Of a DNA stretch of 64,000 nucleotides, positions 36,403 to 44,744 are shown piece after piece (positions within the stretch are counted from its first letter, which is position 1; each line of letters begins with the position of its first letter). The stretch comes from an uncultured Clostridia bacterium (GTDB lineage Bacteria; Bacillota; Clostridia; TANB77; CAG-508), in contig CAQPBJ010000003.1 in NCBI GenBank assembly GCA_948852945.1, positions 57,354-121,353 of the forward strand, written 5' to 3'. A program made the position numbers and the translations under genes. The notes under the pieces were generated by a model. It did not search any database and was not told the origin of the DNA. It worked only from the letters and a program-made list of their open reading frames with translations.

Positions 36403-37434
36403 TTGAAAAGAAACATAAAAAGCTTTACATTGGATGAACTAAAAAATGAAATGATAGCTTTAGGAGAAAAAGGCTTTAGAGGAGAGCAGATTTTTAAATG
36501 GATTCATCAAGAAAATGTGCAAAGCTTTGAAGAGATGACAAATATTTCTAAAGATTTCAGAGAAGTTTTAGAAGAAAAATATACTATTAATAATTTCAAG
36601 ATTATAAAAAAACTAGAGTCAAAAGATGGAACTAAAAAATATCTTTTTGATATTTTAGATGGAAATGCCATTGAATCAGTTTTAATGGAATACAAATTTG
36701 GTTATTCAATTTGTGTATCTTCTCAAGTAGGGTGCAAAATGGGTTGTAAATTTTGTGCTTCTACAGGAATTCCTTTTTCAAGGAGTTTAGAAGCGGGAGA
36801 AATTGTAGAACAAATTTTAGCAGTAGAAAGAGAAGAAAATGTACGTATATCAAATATAGTATTTATGGGAATTGGAGAACCACTTGATAATTATGATAAT
36901 GTTATAAAAGCAATTAGTATTATAAATAATCCTAAAGGACTTAATATTGGAACTAGACATATAAGTATTTCTACAAGTGGGTTAGTTCCTAATATATATA
37001 GATTAGCAAAAGAAAATATTCAATGTACATTGTCAGTATCATTACACAGTAGTAATAATAATAAGCGAAGTGAAATGATGCCTGTAAACAAAATGTATCC
37101 AATTGAAGAATTAATTACAGCATGTAAGGAATATATAAAAATAACAAATAAAAGAATTTCTTTTGAATATGCACTAGCTAAAGATAATAATGACAATTTA
37201 GGTGATGCAAAAGAATTGACTAAATTATTAAAAGGAATGCTTTGCCATGTTAATTTAATTCCTATCAATAAAATTGAAAATGGTAAATATACCAAAAGTA
37301 CAAATGATAATATTATCAAATTTAGAGATTATCTAAATGATAATGGGATTGTAGCTACGATAAGAAGAGAGCTTGGATCAGATATTGATGCAGCTTGTGG
37401 ACAGCTAAGAAGAGCAGAATTGAAAAAGGAGTAG
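36403..37434 (+). CDS. rlmN: Dual-specificity rRNA/tRNA adenine-C2 methyltransferase
   Basis: This 343-residue radical-SAM enzyme methylates A2503 of 23S rRNA and A37 of some tRNAs. The cluster motif is CVSSQVGCKMGCKFCASTG (CxxxCxxC), followed by NIVFMGIGEPLDNY, ISTSGLVPNIYRLA, a conserved SLHSSNNNKRSEMMPVN and the second catalytic Cys near the end (AACGQL). It starts at TTG after GGGGGAA. It heads the classical Firmicutes order with prpC and prkC directly downstream. Confidence 0.96.
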   Translation: MKRNIKSFTLDELKNEMIALGEKGFRGEQIFKWIHQENVQSFEEMTNISKDFREVLEEKYTINNFKIIKKLESKDGTKKYLFDILDGNAIESVLMEYKFGYSICVSSQVGCKMGCKFCASTGIPFSRSLEAGEIVEQILAVEREENVRISNIVFMGIGEPLDNYDNVIKAISIINNPKGLNIGTRHISISTSGLVPNIYRLAKENIQCTLSVSLHSSNNNKRSEMMPVNKMYPIEELITACKEYIKITNKRISFEYALAKDNNDNLGDAKELTKLLKGMLCHVNLIPINKIENGKYTKSTNDNIIKFRDYLNDNGIVATIRRELGSDIDAACGQLRRAELKKE

Positions 37435-38178
37435 ATGATGAAGGTATTTACTAAAACAGATGTAGGTCAAGCTAGAAGCATGAATCAAGATAGCTTACTG
37501 GTATCTGAAAATAATGATAAAGGATTAAATCTTTATATACTGGCTGATGGTATGGGAGGCTATAAAGGTGGCGAAATTGCTAGCAAAGTAGCTGTTACTG
37601 CTGTTCAAAAGTATATAACTGAAAAGTTTGATACTATATCAAAAGATAAAGAATCAATTTTAGATTTGATTGATGATTCAATTGATTTTGCTAACTCTGC
37701 AATTTATGATGAGTCAGAGCAAGATGAAGAACTTCAAGATATGGGTACTACTTTAGAAGTTTTGTTAATATATAAGAGTAAGGTATATATTGGACATATT
37801 GGTGATAGCAGAATCTACAGAATTAGAAAAGGTAAAATGAAAAAGATTACTACAGATCATAGTTATGTAGAAAAATTGATTCAGGATGGAGAAATTACTA
37901 GAGAAGAGGCGTATAACCATCCTAAAAAGAATTTGCTTATTAAAGCACTAGGAACTGATAAAGTGGTAGAGCCAGATTTACTTTATACAGTATTAAATAA
38001 AAACGATATACTTTTAATGTGTTCTGATGGACTTACAAATATGATAAGAGAGAATGAAATTCTTGATATTATATTGTCAAGTGAAGAACAAAAGGATGTT
38101 ACTGAAATATTAGTTGATAAAGCTAATGAGGCAGGAGGGCTTGATAACATATCTGTTATCATTATTGATAATAGATAA
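37435..38178 (+). CDS. prpC: PP2C-type Ser/Thr protein phosphatase
   Basis: This 247-residue metal-dependent phosphatase has TDVGQARSMNQDS, LADGMGGYKGGEIAS, GHIGDSRIYRI, CSDGLTNM and GGLDNISVI, which are the complete PPM/PP2C metal-binding set. It begins directly after the rlmN stop and lies 49 bases before prkC, whose targets it dephosphorylates in other Firmicutes. It is cytosolic, with the typical length for PrpC/Stp. Confidence 0.95.
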   Translation: MMKVFTKTDVGQARSMNQDSLLVSENNDKGLNLYILADGMGGYKGGEIASKVAVTAVQKYITEKFDTISKDKESILDLIDDSIDFANSAIYDESEQDEELQDMGTTLEVLLIYKSKVYIGHIGDSRIYRIRKGKMKKITTDHSYVEKLIQDGEITREEAYNHPKKNLLIKALGTDKVVEPDLLYTVLNKNDILLMCSDGLTNMIRENEILDIILSSEEQKDVTEILVDKANEAGGLDNISVIIIDNR

Positions 38179-38227
38179 GATCAACAAAAGTTTAAATATC
38201 TTTTAAAAATTAAGGAGAGATAAAGAT

Positions 38228-40282
38228 ATGAATCTAATAGGAAGAATGCTCGCTAATAGGTATGAAATATTAGAAAAAATAGGTAATGGTGGTATGGCAA
38301 CAGTTTATAAAGCTAAATGCCATGTACTTAACAGATTTGTTGCTGTTAAAGTTTTAAAAGAAGAATTTATTACAGATATAGAATTTATAAAAAGATTCAA
38401 ATCAGAAGCACAAACAGCTGCTAGTTTGACTCATCCAAATATTGTTTCAATATATGATGTAGGCAATGAAGGTGATGTTTATTATATAGTAATGGAACTT
38501 ATTCAAGGTAAGACTTTAAAAGAAATTATAGTTGAAGATGGAAAATTATCTTGGAAATGGTCAGTAAATATAGCTATACAAATAGCATCAGCTTTGGAAA
38601 CAGCTCATAAAAATAATTTAATACATAGAGATATAAAACCACATAACATAATAATTACTGAAGATGGTATGGCAAAAGTTACTGATTTTGGTATTGCTAA
38701 AGCAGTTTCAAATTCAACAATTACAGCTTTTGGAACAACGATAGGTTCTGTACATTATTTTTCACCTGAACATGCAAGAGGTGCAAACACTGACGCTAAG
38801 TCTGATATTTATTCACTTGGTGTTGTTATGTATGAAATGTTAACTGGAAGAGTGCCTTTTGATGCAGATACACCAGTTTCAGTTGCATTAATGCAAGTTC
38901 AAGATGAACCAATTGAACCTAAAAAATTAAATCCGCAAATACCAATTAGTGTTAATAATATTATATTAAAGGCAATGCAAAAAGAACCAGAAGACAGATA
39001 TCAAAATGCTACAGATATGCTTATTGATTTAAGTACTGCTTTAAAAAGACCTAATGATGATTTTGTTAAATTAAATAAAAAATTTGATACATTGCAAACT
39101 CAAAAAATTAATACACTTTATGATGTAGATGGAAAAGTAAAAGAAGCTGATGAAGAAGAGTATGACGAAGAAGATGAAGAAGAGTATGTAAAACCAAAAA
39201 GAAAGAGAAAAGGATTATTTGGTTTCTTAAAAGAGCATGTTATTATATCTTTTGTATTAATTGCAATTATTCTATTTTCTGTTGCATTAGGTGGAACAAT
39301 TTTATTTATGAATTTAACTAAGTCAGATGATGCTCAAATACCTAATTTAGTTAAAAATTCAAAAGGTGAAAGATTAACTGAGGCGCAAGCTATTAATTTG
39401 TATAATGAAACAGAATTTAAAAAGAAAAATAATTTGAAGATTGAGTATATTGAAGATGAAACAAATAATGGTGAAGCTGTTGAACCAGGTCAAGTTTTAA
39501 AGCAAGATCCACCATATAAAAATAATTATAAAATAAAAGTAAAAGAACAAATTACGATTTATGTTAGAAAAGCAAAAGAGCCTAAAAAGTTAAAAATGAT
39601 AGATTTAACGGGTAAAACTAAAGAAGAAGCTGAACAAATGCTTAAAGATTTAGGTTATTTAGGAGAAGTAAAATATCTTGAAGAACCTAGTGAAAGCTTA
39701 AAAGAAGGATTAATTATTAAACAAACTATTCAAGAAGGAATAGAATTTAATGATAATGAAGAAATCACACTTACAGTAAGTACAGGTAGTGATAAATTAG
39801 ATGTTCCAGATACAACTGGTCAAGCTTCAGATGCTGCTAAAGTGGCATTAGAAAATGCAGGATTTGTTGTTAGAATGGAATATTCAGAAGATAGTAACAA
39901 ATCAGATGGAATAGTTTTAAGACAAGATATTGTAGGTAAAAATAAAGCTAATGAAGGTGATACTATTACTCTTACAGTAAATAGATTACCACAATTAGTA
40001 TCAGGAACAGTAACAGTAAATGTTAAGACTTTAACGGGATATGAGCCAAAAACTGATGAAGATGGTAATCCTATTGCACCAGAAGCTGTAAAAGTTAGAA
40101 TAACTGTTGATGGAGATACTATTTATTCAAATGAAAAAGTTAGTCCAGCAAATGAAAACTTATCTGCAACATTTAGTGGAAAAGGTAATGTAGAAGTAAA
40201 AGTCTATATAGGTGAAGGTGATGGAGTATTAAAAGGTACTAAAACACTTGATTTAAATAGAGCTACTTCAGTTGCTTTTTAA
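38228..40282 (+). CDS. prkC: PASTA-domain Ser/Thr protein kinase
   Basis: This 684-residue membrane kinase has an N-terminal kinase domain with IGNGGMATVYKAKC, the VAVKVLK lysine, HRDIKPHNI and TDFGIAKA. An acidic, then basic linker and a single helix near residue 345 (VIISFVLIAIILFSVALGG) follow. Three extracellular PASTA repeats span about 365-600, followed by a Thr/Val-rich beta tail. PrkC/Stk1 enzymes sense muropeptides or lipid II and control wall metabolism and, in Bacillus, spore germination. It is cotranscribed with prpC. Confidence 0.95.
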   Translation: MNLIGRMLANRYEILEKIGNGGMATVYKAKCHVLNRFVAVKVLKEEFITDIEFIKRFKSEAQTAASLTHPNIVSIYDVGNEGDVYYIVMELIQGKTLKEIIVEDGKLSWKWSVNIAIQIASALETAHKNNLIHRDIKPHNIIITEDGMAKVTDFGIAKAVSNSTITAFGTTIGSVHYFSPEHARGANTDAKSDIYSLGVVMYEMLTGRVPFDADTPVSVALMQVQDEPIEPKKLNPQIPISVNNIILKAMQKEPEDRYQNATDMLIDLSTALKRPNDDFVKLNKKFDTLQTQKINTLYDVDGKVKEADEEEYDEEDEEEYVKPKRKRKGLFGFLKEHVIISFVLIAIILFSVALGGTILFMNLTKSDDAQIPNLVKNSKGERLTEAQAINLYNETEFKKKNNLKIEYIEDETNNGEAVEPGQVLKQDPPYKNNYKIKVKEQITIYVRKAKEPKKLKMIDLTGKTKEEAEQMLKDLGYLGEVKYLEEPSESLKEGLIIKQTIQEGIEFNDNEEITLTVSTGSDKLDVPDTTGQASDAAKVALENAGFVVRMEYSEDSNKSDGIVLRQDIVGKNKANEGDTITLTVNRLPQLVSGTVTVNVKTLTGYEPKTDEDGNPIAPEAVKVRITVDGDTIYSNEKVSPANENLSATFSGKGNVEVKVYIGEGDGVLKGTKTLDLNRATSVAF

Positions 40283-40299
40283 AAAAAGATAAAATATAA

Positions 40300-40327
40300 G
40301 GCAGGCAAAAAAGTGCTTGCCTTAAAA
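40300..40327 (+). terminator. Hairpin between prkC and rpe
   Basis: AAGGCA-GGCA...TGC-TTGCCTT hairpin followed by AAAATAAA, without a strong T run. It may attenuate transcription into rpe. Confidence 0.45.
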
Positions 40328-40342
40328 TAAAGGAGAAAAACG

Positions 40343-41026
40343 ATGACCGAAATAGCTGTTTCGCTTTTAGATGTTGAAGAAGAAAATGCAGTTAGTTATT
40401 TTTATAATATAGAAACTGCAAAAATTGATTATTTTCATCTAGACGTTAATGATGGAAAATTTGTAGATAATAACAATATGGAAAAAATGAAAGATTATGC
40501 ATTAAAAATTAATACAGTATGTATGACACCAATGGAAGTTCATTTAATGACAGAGACTCCAAAAGAATATTTTGATTATTTTATGGATCAAGGAGCTACT
40601 AGAATTATATTTCATTTGGAAGCATGTAAAGATAATGAAGAAATTTTAAGTAATATTAAATATTTAAATGAGAATGGTGTTAGAGCTGGTATTGCAATTA
40701 GTCCAGAAACTAGTATAGAAAGAGTATATGATTATTTACCATATATTCACATGGTTTTGATAATGTCTGTTATTCCTGGAAGAGGTGGACAAAAGTTTAT
40801 CCCAGAAGCTCTTAGAAAAATTGATAAATTAAAAAAATATTGTAAAGATAATAATATAGACATTGACATTGAAGTTGATGGCGGAATAAATAATGTAACT
40901 TGTAAAGATGCAACAAGTTATGGTGCTACTACTTTGGTAGCTGGAAGATATATATTAGATTCAGATAACTACTCTGAAGCTGTTCGTAGTCTTAGAGAGG
41001 AATATATAGAGGAGGAAAAAGAATAA
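40343..41026 (+). CDS. rpe: Ribulose-phosphate 3-epimerase
   Basis: This 227-residue TIM-barrel enzyme interconverts ribulose-5-P and xylulose-5-P in the pentose phosphate pathway. Seen: FHLDVNDGKFVDN, MEVHLMTETP, LIMSVIPGRGGQKFIPE and IDIEVDGGIN, which carry the metal and catalytic residues. The start follows AAAGGAG. In many Firmicutes rsgA lies between prkC and rpe; here it is absent. Confidence 0.93.
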   Translation: MTEIAVSLLDVEEENAVSYFYNIETAKIDYFHLDVNDGKFVDNNNMEKMKDYALKINTVCMTPMEVHLMTETPKEYFDYFMDQGATRIIFHLEACKDNEEILSNIKYLNENGVRAGIAISPETSIERVYDYLPYIHMVLIMSVIPGRGGQKFIPEALRKIDKLKKYCKDNNIDIDIEVDGGINNVTCKDATSYGATTLVAGRYILDSDNYSEAVRSLREEYIEEEKE

Positions 41027-41029
41027 AAA

Positions 41030-42271
41030 ATGAGAAAAAAATTATTATTAGGAGTTAGTATATTTGTTATACTTGTTATGGCTGTTTATAATGTAGCTTT
41101 TGCAGATGAAAATGAAGGTATTATGCTTATAAATGATGAAATTCCTGTAGAAAGTGAAAGCAAAATAATGCCAAGAACTAATGAGATGCCTATAGAGGAA
41201 GATATAATGCCTATAAGCGATGAAGATAATATAGTACCTATAAGTGATGAAATACCTATAAATGAAAACGATATGGTTAGTGCAGATGAAATTAAACAAG
41301 AACTATATTTAAAAGCTAAAAATATTTCAGATAAAAATTTTTACGGATTTGCAAAAAACATAACTAAAGATGGAGAAGTTATAAATGGAAATGCATTTTT
41401 ATGTGCTGAAACAGTTGAACTTAAAAATGTAACTATAAATGGAGATGTATTTATAACAGCTAATAGATTAAAGATTTCTAAAGATGCTAGTTTAAATGGA
41501 AATGCATTTATATGTGCTGCTAATGTTGAATTTGATGGAAAAGTTGCAAGAGAGATTTTTGGAGCTGTTAAAGATATAGTTTTTGGAGAAAATGCTACAG
41601 TTATGTATAATGCTAATTTAGTAGCTGACCATATTTCAGTAAAAGGAACTTTTTATAGAGATATAAATGCAACTGTTGATAATATGGAAGTTAAAGATAA
41701 TACAGTAGTAATTGGAAATTTAAATTATGTTTCAGACAAAGAAGCAACTGTAGCTAAATCAGCAGTTATTACTAATACAAATTTTGCAAAATATGAAGAA
41801 GAAAAGAAACAGTTAATTGATATAATAGAAGATAAGGTAATAGATTTTGCTAGATATTTTATATTAGTAATGTTAGTATTTATATCAACTTTAAAATATT
41901 TGCCAACAGTAATTGAAAAATCTAAAAAGAACCTATCAGTAAGTTCTTTTGGAGTAGGTATTTTAGCTATTATAGTTGTTCCAATAATATTAGTAGTTTT
42001 ATTAATGCTTAGAGTATTTTCTATGGCTGTATTTACAATGTTAACTTTATTTGTGCTTATTTTAATGATATCTAATGCAATTACTAATATAGCTATAGCA
42101 AAAGCTATTTCAGAAAAGAAACAAAATTTAAAATTGCCTATAGTTGTTGCAATAGTCACAGTAATTAATTGGTTAATATATCAAATTCCAATTTTAGGAG
42201 GCTTAATTGCATTTATATGGTTAACTACAGGATTAGGAATTTCAATAAAAAATTGTTTTACAAAAAAATAG
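41030..42271 (+). CDS. Exported bactofilin-like membrane protein
   Basis: This 413-residue protein has a signal peptide (LLLGVSIFVILVMAVYNVAFA) and an acidic Met/Pro-rich segment with repeated PISDE/PIEED motifs. A right-handed beta-solenoid region like polymer-forming bactofilins spans residues about 105-245 (GEVINGNAFLCAETVELKN, NGDVFITANRLKI). Four helices follow at the C-terminus (YFILVMLVFISTLKYL onward). Unlike cytosolic bactofilins, the solenoid would face outside. It starts 4 bases after rpe with AGGAGG inside rpe, so the two are coupled. The function is unknown; a wall-associated scaffold is a guess. Confidence 0.65.
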   Translation: MRKKLLLGVSIFVILVMAVYNVAFADENEGIMLINDEIPVESESKIMPRTNEMPIEEDIMPISDEDNIVPISDEIPINENDMVSADEIKQELYLKAKNISDKNFYGFAKNITKDGEVINGNAFLCAETVELKNVTINGDVFITANRLKISKDASLNGNAFICAANVEFDGKVAREIFGAVKDIVFGENATVMYNANLVADHISVKGTFYRDINATVDNMEVKDNTVVIGNLNYVSDKEATVAKSAVITNTNFAKYEEEKKQLIDIIEDKVIDFARYFILVMLVFISTLKYLPTVIEKSKKNLSVSSFGVGILAIIVVPIILVVLLMLRVFSMAVFTMLTLFVLILMISNAITNIAIAKAISEKKQNLKLPIVVAIVTVINWLIYQIPILGGLIAFIWLTTGLGISIKNCFTKK

Positions 42272-42281
42272 TTAAATAAGA

Positions 42282-42308
42282 AAGACACGTTTTATTTAAA
42301 CGTGTCTT
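42282..42308. terminator. Bidirectional terminator
   Basis: AAGACACGTTT (42282-42292) pairs with AAACGTGTCTT (42298-42308), with T runs on both strands. It overlaps the end of the small Cys-rich gene. Confidence 0.8.
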
Positions 42309-42424
42309 TTTTCGTAATATATGCAATCAGTTTCTGAGTTTAATTCTTTTTTTTGTATTGTTTCATAATTGCAAAAACCACTTGTTTGAAAAATACAGTC
42401 ATAGGAACATTTAATATTTGTCAA
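42296..42424 (-). CDS. Small cysteine-rich protein, 42 residues
   Basis: This short gene starts at TTG 42424, 10 bases after AAAGAGG, and encodes MTNIKCSYDCIFQTSGFCNY, ending DCIYYEKRHV. The four cysteines (CxxxC, C, C) match the pattern of small metal-binding-type proteins common in Clostridia, sometimes mislabelled hydroxymyristoyl-ACP dehydratase. The function is unknown. It lies between nth and the bactofilin-like gene, on the nth strand. Confidence 0.6.
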   Translation of the reverse strand: MTNIKCSYDCIFQTSGFCNYETIQKKELNSETDCIYYEKRHV

Positions 42425-42527
42425 ATTACATACACCTCTTTAGTAATATTATATGTTTTTTTTCATTATATATACTATGAAAAATATATAACGACGCTTA
42501 TGAAAAAATATTGTAAATAAAATTATT

Positions 42528-43166
42528 TTATAATTTTGTTTTATATTCATTACAGTATGTAGTTAGAGGACATGATTCACATTTTGGGTTTCTTGCAATA
42601 CATGTATATCGACCATGCCATACAAAAAGATGGTTTACGTCAACCCAGTCTTCTTTTTTAAATTGTTTTAATAAATCTTGTTCAATTTTTTCTGGATCAT
42701 TTTCTTTTGAAAAACCTATTTTATTTGAAATTCTACGAGCATGAGTATCTACAGCAATACCTTGCGCATCATGAAATGCTTCTAACATAATTACGTTTGC
42801 GCTTTTTCTACCAACTCCAGGTAGTTTCATTAAATCTTCCATATTATTTGGAACAATACCATTATAATCGTTTACTATTTTTTGACTACAGGCTAAAGCG
42901 TTTTTAGCTTTATTTTTATAAAAACCACAAGGATGTATGATTTCTTCTAATTTTTTTAAATCAATTTTTGCTAATTTTTCTGGTGTTCCATAATCTTTAA
43001 AAAGTAGAGGAGTGGTTTTGTTTACTCTTTCATCAGTACATTGAGCAGATAACATAACAGCTATTACTATTTGAAAGGGCGTTTCAAAATCTAAACTACA
43101 TGTGGCTTCTGGATAAGACTTTCTTAAAATTTCTAAAATTTCACTTGCTTCTTTTTTTGTTTTCAT
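42528..43166 (-). CDS. nth: Endonuclease III
   Basis: This 212-residue base-excision-repair glycosylase/AP lyase acts on oxidised pyrimidines. The helix-hairpin-helix LPGVGRKSANVIM carries the catalytic Lys, VDTHARRISN carries the catalytic Asp, and the C-terminal CIARNPKCESCPLTTYC is the [4Fe-4S] loop with all four Cys. Length and motifs are standard. It is transcribed alone on the minus strand, divergent from spoVM. Confidence 0.96.
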   Translation of the reverse strand: MKTKKEASEILEILRKSYPEATCSLDFETPFQIVIAVMLSAQCTDERVNKTTPLLFKDYGTPEKLAKIDLKKLEEIIHPCGFYKNKAKNALACSQKIVNDYNGIVPNNMEDLMKLPGVGRKSANVIMLEAFHDAQGIAVDTHARRISNKIGFSKENDPEKIEQDLLKQFKKEDWVDVNHLFVWHGRYTCIARNPKCESCPLTTYCNEYKTKL

Positions 43167-43247
43167 TTTTACTTCCTATTTTTACATAATATTGAACATT
43201 ATTATACACTAAATAATATATTATATAAAGGGATAGGGGGATAAAAA

Positions 43248-43397
43248 ATGTTAAGAGGGCTTAAAAAAACAATTGCGGTTTGTTTAATTGGTTTTGGTGT
43301 AGGAACAATAATGGTGTTATTATTACCAGCAAGTTGGTGGCTTGTGATTATTGGAACTATTATGATTTTAGTGGGAATTATGTGGCTATCTTGTTAG
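43248..43397 (+). CDS. Small two-helix membrane protein upstream of spoVM
   Basis: This 49-residue peptide begins MLRGLKKTIAVCLIGFGVG and continues with a second hydrophobic helix (WWLVIIGTIMILVGIMWL). GGGATAGGGGG lies just before the ATG. It sits 30 bases upstream of spoVM and is probably cotranscribed with it. Small proteins of similar build occur at this position in other Clostridia, but I know of no assigned function. Confidence 0.65.
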   Translation: MLRGLKKTIAVCLIGFGVGTIMVLLLPASWWLVIIGTIMILVGIMWLSC

Positions 43398-43427
43398 AAT
43401 ATTTTATAGAAAAGAGGTTTGAAATGT

Positions 43428-43505
43428 ATGAAGGTTGTTGTTAAAAAATCTCCAAAGTTTTTACGTGGTTTTTTAAAATTAATTTTTGGAATAAAAGGAA
43501 ACTAA
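43428..43505 (+). CDS. spoVM: Stage V sporulation protein M
   Basis: This 25-residue peptide, MKVVVKKSPKFLRGFLKLIF plus a short tail, has the SpoVM layout: a short polar start, the conserved KSPKFL with its helix-breaking proline, and a basic amphipathic helix. In Bacillus, SpoVM recognises the convex forespore membrane and anchors the SpoIVA coat basement layer. SpoIVA is encoded at 52606 in this window, and the neighbour rpmB is also next to spoVM in Bacillus. ATG 43428 lies 10 bases after GAGG. Confidence 0.85.
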   Translation: MKVVVKKSPKFLRGFLKLIFGIKGN

Positions 43506-43518
43506 GAAAGGTAAAAAA

Positions 43519-43545
43519 AGAGTGTGGCTTTTTACCACACAATTT
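43519..43545. terminator. Bidirectional terminator between spoVM and rpmB
   Basis: GTGTGG-CTTTTTA-CCACAC, with A and T runs on both sides. Confidence 0.75.
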
Positions 43546-43564
43546 ATTTTAACTTTAATATATA

Positions 43565-43762
43565 CTATGCTCTTTTTACTTTTCCAGAACGTAAGCATTT
43601 AGCACATACTGTTATTCTTTTTGGTTGACCGTCAACTATAGCTTTAACTGTTCTTAAATTTGGTTTAAAAGTTCTTGTAGATCTTTTACTAATATGAGAA
43701 CGAGTGATACTTAATTGATTTCCAAAATTTATATTTTTATCACAAATTGCACATTTTGCCAT
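43565..43762 (-). CDS. rpmB: 50S ribosomal protein L28
   Basis: This 65-residue L28 opens MAKCAICDKNINFGNQLS, with SITRSHISKRSTRTFKPN and VCAKCLRSGKVKR. The two CxxC pairs mark the zinc-binding (C+) form. ATG 43762 follows GGAGGTG. The upstream ATG 43780 would place the ribosome binding site inside the gene. It is convergent with spoVM. Confidence 0.96.
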   Translation of the reverse strand: MAKCAICDKNINFGNQLSITRSHISKRSTRTFKPNLRTVKAIVDGQPKRITVCAKCLRSGKVKRA

Positions 43763-43806
43763 GACTTCACGCACCTCCATTTAATTTATTAAACTGACTA
43801 TTAGAT

Positions 43807-43835
43807 ACTATAACACAGTTTATAAAAAAAAACAA
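43807..43835 (-). promoter_or_regulatory. Promoter for rpmB
   Basis: On the minus strand, TTGTTT (43830-43835), a 17-base spacer and TATAGT (43807-43812). Confidence 0.55.
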
Positions 43836-43881
43836 GGGGTAACTTTAAAAAATGTGTATATATAAGACTTTTTTAAGTCAA

Positions 43882-43925
43882 AAAAGAAGGCGGGGAAGCA
43901 TTATTGTATGCTTCCTCGCTTCTTG
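43882..43925 (-). terminator. GC-rich terminator of the foreign gene
   Basis: On the minus strand, GAAGCGAGGAAGCA pairs with TGCTTCCCCGCCTTC and is followed by a T run. It is much more GC-rich than the other terminators here. Confidence 0.75.
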
Positions 43926-43942
43926 ATGTGCTATAGGATGTG

Positions 43943-44593
43943 TTAAAAATTGATGTGTTCGGCAATTTCCTGAATTATTTCTGCTGGTTCGTTGAAGGCA
44001 GAAGTGATTTGCCTGAGTTTGTTTTGATCAAATTCTTCAAGCATTTTACCGGTTAGTAAAGCAGTCTCAAAAAATGCTTCAACAACGGTTTTGTCTTCAA
44101 ACAAGCAGGGAATAAATGCATAGTGATTTATGCTATTAGGTGCATCGAGAAAAAAGATATCGTTGTCACTAATAAAACAATCATCTGCAGGAATTTGCTT
44201 AATCTGGGAATTAGAAATGTACCGAGAAATTTTCTGAAAATCAAGTGGTTTGTATTCCCGAAATAGTGCTTTTGAATCAGCTGACGAAGTGATGAATCCT
44301 TTTTTACATAATACCTTGTATAGTCTTTGGTTAGAGCTGAAAATTTCGCTTTTACCATTGATTGATAAGATATATACATCTGCTGTTCTTAAAGGATAGA
44401 TAAGCAGATTTACAGATTCATTTTCAAGGCTGAGTCCAATTGACAGTACATCAGTGTAAAATTTTCTAGTTGCGGGTCCTATGCTTTGTGGATCGATATC
44501 GACAAGACATTCTGGTGATACTTTATATTTATCAGGAAGTCTTTTAGTAGATATAATCCGTGCAAAGCGTGTTATGAATGCACGTGGTTTCAT
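43943..44593 (-). CDS. Protein of unknown function, compositionally foreign
   Basis: This 216-residue soluble protein, beginning MKPRAFITRFARIISTKRLP, follows a strong GGAGGTATTTCATAA ribosome binding site. I do not recognise a family. It is clearly richer in G+C than its neighbours, with a GC-rich terminator. It is the only gene in the window that reads CGG as ordinary Arg with no frame change: FARIIS (44556-44558), FREYK (44256-44258) and SRYIS (44220-44222). All three point to recent horizontal acquisition. If the host cannot decode CGG as Arg, the first site would shift the frame and truncate the protein early. Confidence 0.65.
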   Translation of the reverse strand: MKPRAFITRFARIISTKRLPDKYKVSPECLVDIDPQSIGPATRKFYTDVLSIGLSLENESVNLLIYPLRTADVYILSINGKSEIFSSNQRLYKVLCKKGFITSSADSKALFREYKPLDFQKISRYISNSQIKQIPADDCFISDNDIFFLDAPNSINHYAFIPCLFEDKTVVEAFFETALLTGKMLEEFDQNKLRQITSAFNEPAEIIQEIAEHINF

Positions 44594-44744
44594 TTATGAA
44601 ATACCTCCAAACAATTAATATAGGTATTATATCATAAATTATGTAAACAATAAAGAGAAGTTTGATTTATATTGTATTTTTTTGTAGACAGTTTTGATTA
44701 TCAAATGTTAAAATTAAATAGATAATTATAATGTAGGAGATAAA

